DNA from: Dallia pectoralis
Lineage: Eukaryota > Chordata > Actinopteri > Esociformes > Umbridae
Reading direction: 5' to 3'
DNA length: 64,000 nt
NCBI GenBank assembly: GCA_029465975.1
Contig: CM055749.1
Coordinates: 15,555,470-15,619,469 of the forward strand
A program made the translations under genes and the position numbers. Shown piece by piece: positions 59,831 to 64,000 of this stretch (position 1 is its first letter; every line of letters starts with the position of its first letter). The notes under the pieces are model-generated. The model saw only the letters and a list, made by a program, of their open reading frames with translations, was not told the origin of the DNA and searched no databases.

Positions 59831-60049
59831 CAAGAGACTGAATGACAAAGAGCTAATTATGAAGACAAGAAAATGAAATAGAAAGCGAGTGAGCCCAGTC
59901 AGAAAGATAATTAATCCAACAGAGCCTGTCAGCCTCTCATCAATAGGCATTGTTTAAAAATGTCCGCCTCTCCAAGGCCTGTCTAGTTGGCTGCGGCTAA
60001 CGCTAAAGCGCTAGCTAACCAAAGAATACGCCAGGAGATTATTTATTAT
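59831..60049. other. Single-copy sequence
   Basis: Conserved-looking around 59930-60020, with the palindrome-like gctaaagcgctagc (60002-60015). Confidence 0.4.
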
Positions 60050-60100
60050 TGTGTTTTCAGTGCCATGTGAATTTACTATTCACATGGCACTGAAAACACA
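60050..60100. repeat. Perfect 23-bp inverted repeat, 5-nt loop
   Basis: 60050-60072 (starts tgtgttttcagtgcc) is exactly reverse-complementary to 60078-60100, with the loop ttact at 60073-60077. Transcribed on either strand it would form a tight hairpin. It lies about 100 bp upstream of the 12-bp array. Confidence 0.93.
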
Positions 60101-60195
60101 CATAGCTGCAGAGAGCCATGGTTCAAACGCTTTTTTGCGAAGAGAAAGACAAAGAGAAAGTGCTAGGAATTCAACGGTAGTGGTTGGATGTGCTA

Positions 60196-60630
60196 TAGTT
60201 ATAGGGTTAGCCTGCGTATTAGCCTGCGTATTAGCCAGCGTATTAGCCTGCGTATTAACCTTTGTATTAACCTTTGTATTAGCCTGCGTATTAGCCTCCG
60301 TATTAGCCTGCGTATTGACCTGCGTATTAGCCTTTGTATTAGCCTGTGTATTAGCCTGCGTATTAGCCTGCGTATTAACCTGTTTATTAGCCTTTGTATT
60401 AGCCTGTGTATTAGCCTGCTTATTAGCCTGTGTATTAGCCTGCATATTAGCCTTTGTATTAGCCTGCGTATTAGCCTGCATATTAGCTTTTGTAATAACC
60501 TGCAAATTAGCCTTTGTATTAGCCTGCTTATTAGCCTGCGTATTAGCCTGCGTATGAATCTGTGTATTAGCCTGCGTATTAATCTGTGTATTAGGCTGTG
60601 TGTTAGCCTGTGTATTAGTCTGTGTATGTG
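60196..60630. repeat. 12-bp minisatellite (gtattagcctgc)
   Basis: About 35 copies; variants tttgtatta, tgtgtatta and gtattaacc. All frames stay open over it (Leu-Ala-Cys-Val on the plus strand, Asn-Thr-Gln-Ala on the minus strand). These are artefacts. Confidence 0.97.
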
Positions 60631-61250
60631 TGAGTTCTGGAAGGCATACCTGATATTTTATTATTTGCAAGTGTGTGGTAGCATGTTTTCATTCAGGTGT
60701 GTATGGGTGTAAAGCGTGTGTTTTATGTGTGTGTAAAAGCGTGCACTTGTGTGTGCTTGTGAGTGTGTGTTTGCTGGCATGTGTGCAATTATAACCAGCC
60801 ATCTATTTTGAAAAAAAACTATTCTGTTCTTCGTCTCTTCATTCATTTAGCCCCCCACATCCCCCCTCACCACAGCCCGTCCCACAACCCCCCCACCCCA
60901 ACAACCCCCCAGTGTTCTCAGAGAGATGACAGGATGGTGTTTTTCCTTTGTTAGACAGCAGCTTCTAGACAGTCTCTACTCTCCTCTGTGTTGACAGGTA
61001 AAACACTTTTAAGACGCAGAAAAAGACCGAGCATGATGGAATCCCCCTGGGAGAAGGAGGGAGGGAGTGAGGAGGGAGGAGGAACAGGGGTGGACAGACA
61101 AACTAAGGATTTGGGAAAGGGGAAACGGGGAGGAGCGGATGGGGGACAGCATTTGTGAGGGAGAGATATTGTTAGCCGGTGACCCTCGGTGAAGTTCTCC
61201 TGACTGTGTGCTGATGCGTGAAACCTGAGCTGCATTAACAACACGCCTCA
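60631..61250. other. Single-copy spacer
   Basis: TG-rich at 60700-60785, C-rich at 60850-60910 and GGAGG-rich at 61045-61140. No gene. Confidence 0.5.
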
Positions 61251-62735
61251 CTTCCTGAACACAGCAGAGCCCCGACACAGTCTTTAACACGCACACACAT
61301 AGACATACAGCCGTGTAAACAGTCTGTAGAACCTGAACACAGCAGAGCCCTGACACAGTCTTTAACACGCACACACATATACATATAGCCGTATAAACAG
61401 TCTGTAGAACCTGAACACAGCAGAGCCCTGACACAGTCTTTAACACGCACACACATACACATACAGCCGTATAAACAGTCTGTAGAACCTGAACACAGCA
61501 GAGCCCTGACACAGTCTTTAACACGCACACACATACACATACAGCCGTATAAACAGTCTGTAGAACCTGAACACAGCAGAGCCCCGACACAGTCTTTAAC
61601 ACGCACACACACACACACACATACAGCCGTATAAACAGTCTGTAGAACCTGAACACAGCAGAGCCCTGACACAGTCTTTAACACGCACACACATACACAT
61701 ACAGCCGTATAAACAGTCTGTAGAACCTGAACACAGCAGAGCCCTGACACAGTCTTTAACACGCACACACATACAGCCGTATAAACAGTCTGTAGAACCT
61801 GAACACAGCAGAGCCCCGACACAGTCTTTAACACGCACACACATACACATACAGCCGTATAAACAGTCTGTAGAACCTGAACACAGCAGAGCCCTGACAC
61901 AGTCTTTAACACGCACACACATACACATACAGCCGTATAAACAGTCTGTAGAACCTGAACACAGCAGAGCCCTGACACAGTCTTTAACACGCACACACAT
62001 ACACATACAGCCGTATAAACAGTCTGTAGAACCTGAACACAGCAGAGCCCTGACACAGTCTTTAACACGCACACACATACACATATAGCCGTATAAACAG
62101 TCTGTAGAACCTGAACACAGCAGAGCCCTGACACAGTCTTTAACACGCACACACATACACATACAGCCGTATAAACAGTCTGTAGAACCTGAACACAGCA
62201 GAGCCCTGACACAGTCTTTAACACGCACACACATACACATATAGCCGTATAAACAGTCTGTAGAACCTGAACACAGCAGAGCCCTGACACAGTCTTTAAC
62301 ACGCACACACATACAGCATATAGCCGTATAAACAGTCTGTAGAACCTGAACACAGCAGAGCCCTGACACAGTCTTTAACACACACACATACACATACAGC
62401 CGTATAAACAGTCTGTAGAACCTGAACACAGCAGAGCCCTGACACAGTCTTTAACACGCACACACATACACATATAGCCGTATAAACAGTCTGTAGAACC
62501 TGAACACAGCAGAGCCCTGACACAGTCTTTAACACGCACACACATACACATACAGCCGTATAAACAGTCTGTAGAACCTGAGCACAGCAGAGCCCTGACA
62601 CAGTCTTTAACACACACACACATACACATATAGCCGTATAAACAGTCTGTAGAACCTGAACACAGCAGAGCCCTGACACAGTCTTTAACACGCACACACA
62701 TACAGCCGTATAAACAGTCTGTAGAACCTGAACAT
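61251..62735. repeat. 78-bp minisatellite, 19 copies
   Basis: The unit includes gaacctgaacacagcagagc, cctgacacagtctttaacac, a short CA/CATA microsatellite and ccgtataaacagtctgta. The step is 78 bp (61485 and 61563), shorter where the CA part contracts. Copies differ mainly in the CA segment and in ccc(c/t)gacac. The unit length is a multiple of three, so minus-strand frames up to 372 codons are artefacts. Confidence 0.98.
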
Positions 62736-63169
62736 ATAGACACACAGACAGGGCTGGTAGTAAACACATTGAGTGGTGCCAGGTTGTTAGACTCATTAAC
62801 ACCTGACTGGATGTGTTGATGTGGGTTTCTGACCATGACAGTTATACCATGTCATCTCTATTCATCTGTGATATATTTTCCTCCTCTCTCTCTCTCTCTC
62901 TCTCTCCTTCTCTTTATCTCTATATTTCCCTCTCTCTCTCTCTCCCCTCACTCTCTCCCTCTCTCTCTATGCATGCCCTTGACTTTTCATAAATATGTCA
63001 AAACAACATGAACTGCTTTTTTACAGTTGAATCATTTAACAGATGCTCTTAACTAGATCAACTTACATGATAGTTAGGTCTAGGTGTCTTTATCAAAGGC
63101 ACAACGAAACACCATATTTATTTATATTTTATATCTATATGATTCAACTCAGTGACCAACCCAAATGAC
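62736..63169. other. Single-copy spacer with TC tract
   Basis: (TC)n at 62883-62907 and 62930-62970. No gene. Confidence 0.5.
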
Positions 63170-64000
63170 TGCCTATGTGACTGTATTGTGACTGTAATGT
63201 GACTGTATTGTGACTGTAATGTGACTGTAATGTGACTGTAATGTGACTGTATTGTGACTGTATTGTGACTGTATTGTGACTGTAATGTGACTGTATTGTG
63301 ACTGTAATGTGACTGTATTGTGACTGTAATGTAACTGTAATGTGACTGTAATGTGACTGTATTGTGACTGTATTGTGACTGTAATGTGACTGTAATGTGA
63401 CTGTAATGTGACTGTATTGTGACTGTATTGTGACTGTAATGTGACTGTAATGTGACTGTAATGTGACTGTATTGTGACTGTAATGTGACTGTATTGTGAC
63501 TCTAATGTGACTGTAATGTGACTGTATTGTGACTGTATTGTGACTGTAATGTGACTGTAATGTGACTGTATTGTGACTGTAATGTGACTGTATTGTGACT
63601 GTATTGTGACTGTAATGTGACTGTATTGTGACTGTAATGTGACTGTATTGTGACTGTATTGTGACTGTAATGTGACTGTATTGTGACTGTATTGTGACTG
63701 TATTGTGACTGTAATGTGACTGTATTGTGACTGTATTGTGACTGTAATGTGACTGTATTGTGACTGTAATGTGACTGTAATGTGACTGTATTGTGACTGT
63801 ATTGTGACTGTAATGTGACTGTATTGTGACTGTAATGTGACTGTATTGTGACTGTATTGTGACTGTAATGTGACTGTATTGTGACTGTAATGTGACTGTA
63901 TTGTGACTGTATTGTGACTGTAATGTGACTGTAATGTGACTGTATTGTGACTGTAATGTGACTGTAATGTGACTGTAATGTGACTGTATTGTGACTGTAT
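63170..64000. repeat. 11-bp minisatellite (tgtgactgtat/tgtgactgtaa), runs off the window
   Basis: About 75 copies of two types, tgtgactgtat and tgtgactgtaa, in irregular order. The array is still in progress at base 64000, so its true length is unknown. Confidence 0.97.

Noticed and set aside
60051..60670. Hydrophobic plus-strand frame of 168 codons and Asn/Gln/Thr minus-strand frame of 196 codons
   Set aside because: Products of the 12-bp array; a membrane-protein or prion-like look is coincidental.
61235..62836. Minus-strand frames up to 372 codons (VLKTVSGLCCVQVLQTVYTA repeats)
   Set aside because: Translation of the 78-bp (26-codon) array; identical text in shifted frames.

Overview
This 64 kb window looks like non-coding chromosomal DNA from a teleost fish. 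I favour the salmonid/pike lineage, because a dispersed repeat at 34640-34930 resembles one I know from salmonid and pike genomes. A Tc1-type transposon end, two L2-like LINE fragments and a piggyBac-type relic also fit a fish. This is inference from remembered family features; no database was searched. I see no confident host protein-coding gene, tRNA or rRNA. Most long open frames are translations of tandem repeats and are not annotated as genes.

Tandem repeats dominate. By my coordinate tally about 40% of the window is minisatellite or microsatellite. The largest arrays are 11073-13484 (38 bp unit), 22570-23746 (about 14 bp), 37458-38856 (55 bp), 43572-45154 (24 bp), 54097-55965 (43 bp), 61251-62735 (78 bp) and 63170-64000 (11 bp, running off the window). 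Long TG/CA tracts (291-522, 4377-4497, 16.0-16.25 kb, 24097-24223, 56416-56535) and GA/CT tracts (7.65-8.05 kb, 17.7-18.2 kb, 57.8-58.3 kb, 58.8-59.4 kb) lie between them.

Mobile-element remains, left to right: a Tc1/mariner 3' end (2520-2887, +); a CpG-rich palindromic repeat (9690-9850); a retroelement-like unit on the minus strand with an LTR-like leader (29597-29940) and a 240-codon open frame (28874-29596); a frameshifted piggyBac-like transposase relic (30085-30575, -); a salmonid/pike-type dispersed repeat (34640-34930); an L2-like LINE reverse-transcriptase fragment (45865-46143, -); and an L2-like LINE 3' end (53161-53420, +).

Between arrays are short single-copy islands. Several look like conserved regulatory DNA: paired POU octamers with a TCF site at 10.2 kb, homeobox-core clusters at 6.95 and 18.25 kb, an octamer/SOX island at 26.4 kb, X-box-like palindromes at 13.5, 13.75 and 40.8 kb, and three evenly spaced CCAAT boxes at 42.8 kb. 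Three short splice-acceptor-plus-open-frame segments (25520, 33687, 39488) are weak exon candidates. The simplest reading is an intron or intergenic region near a developmentally regulated gene that has been invaded by transposons and expanded by minisatellites. I did not find a convincing new biological system.
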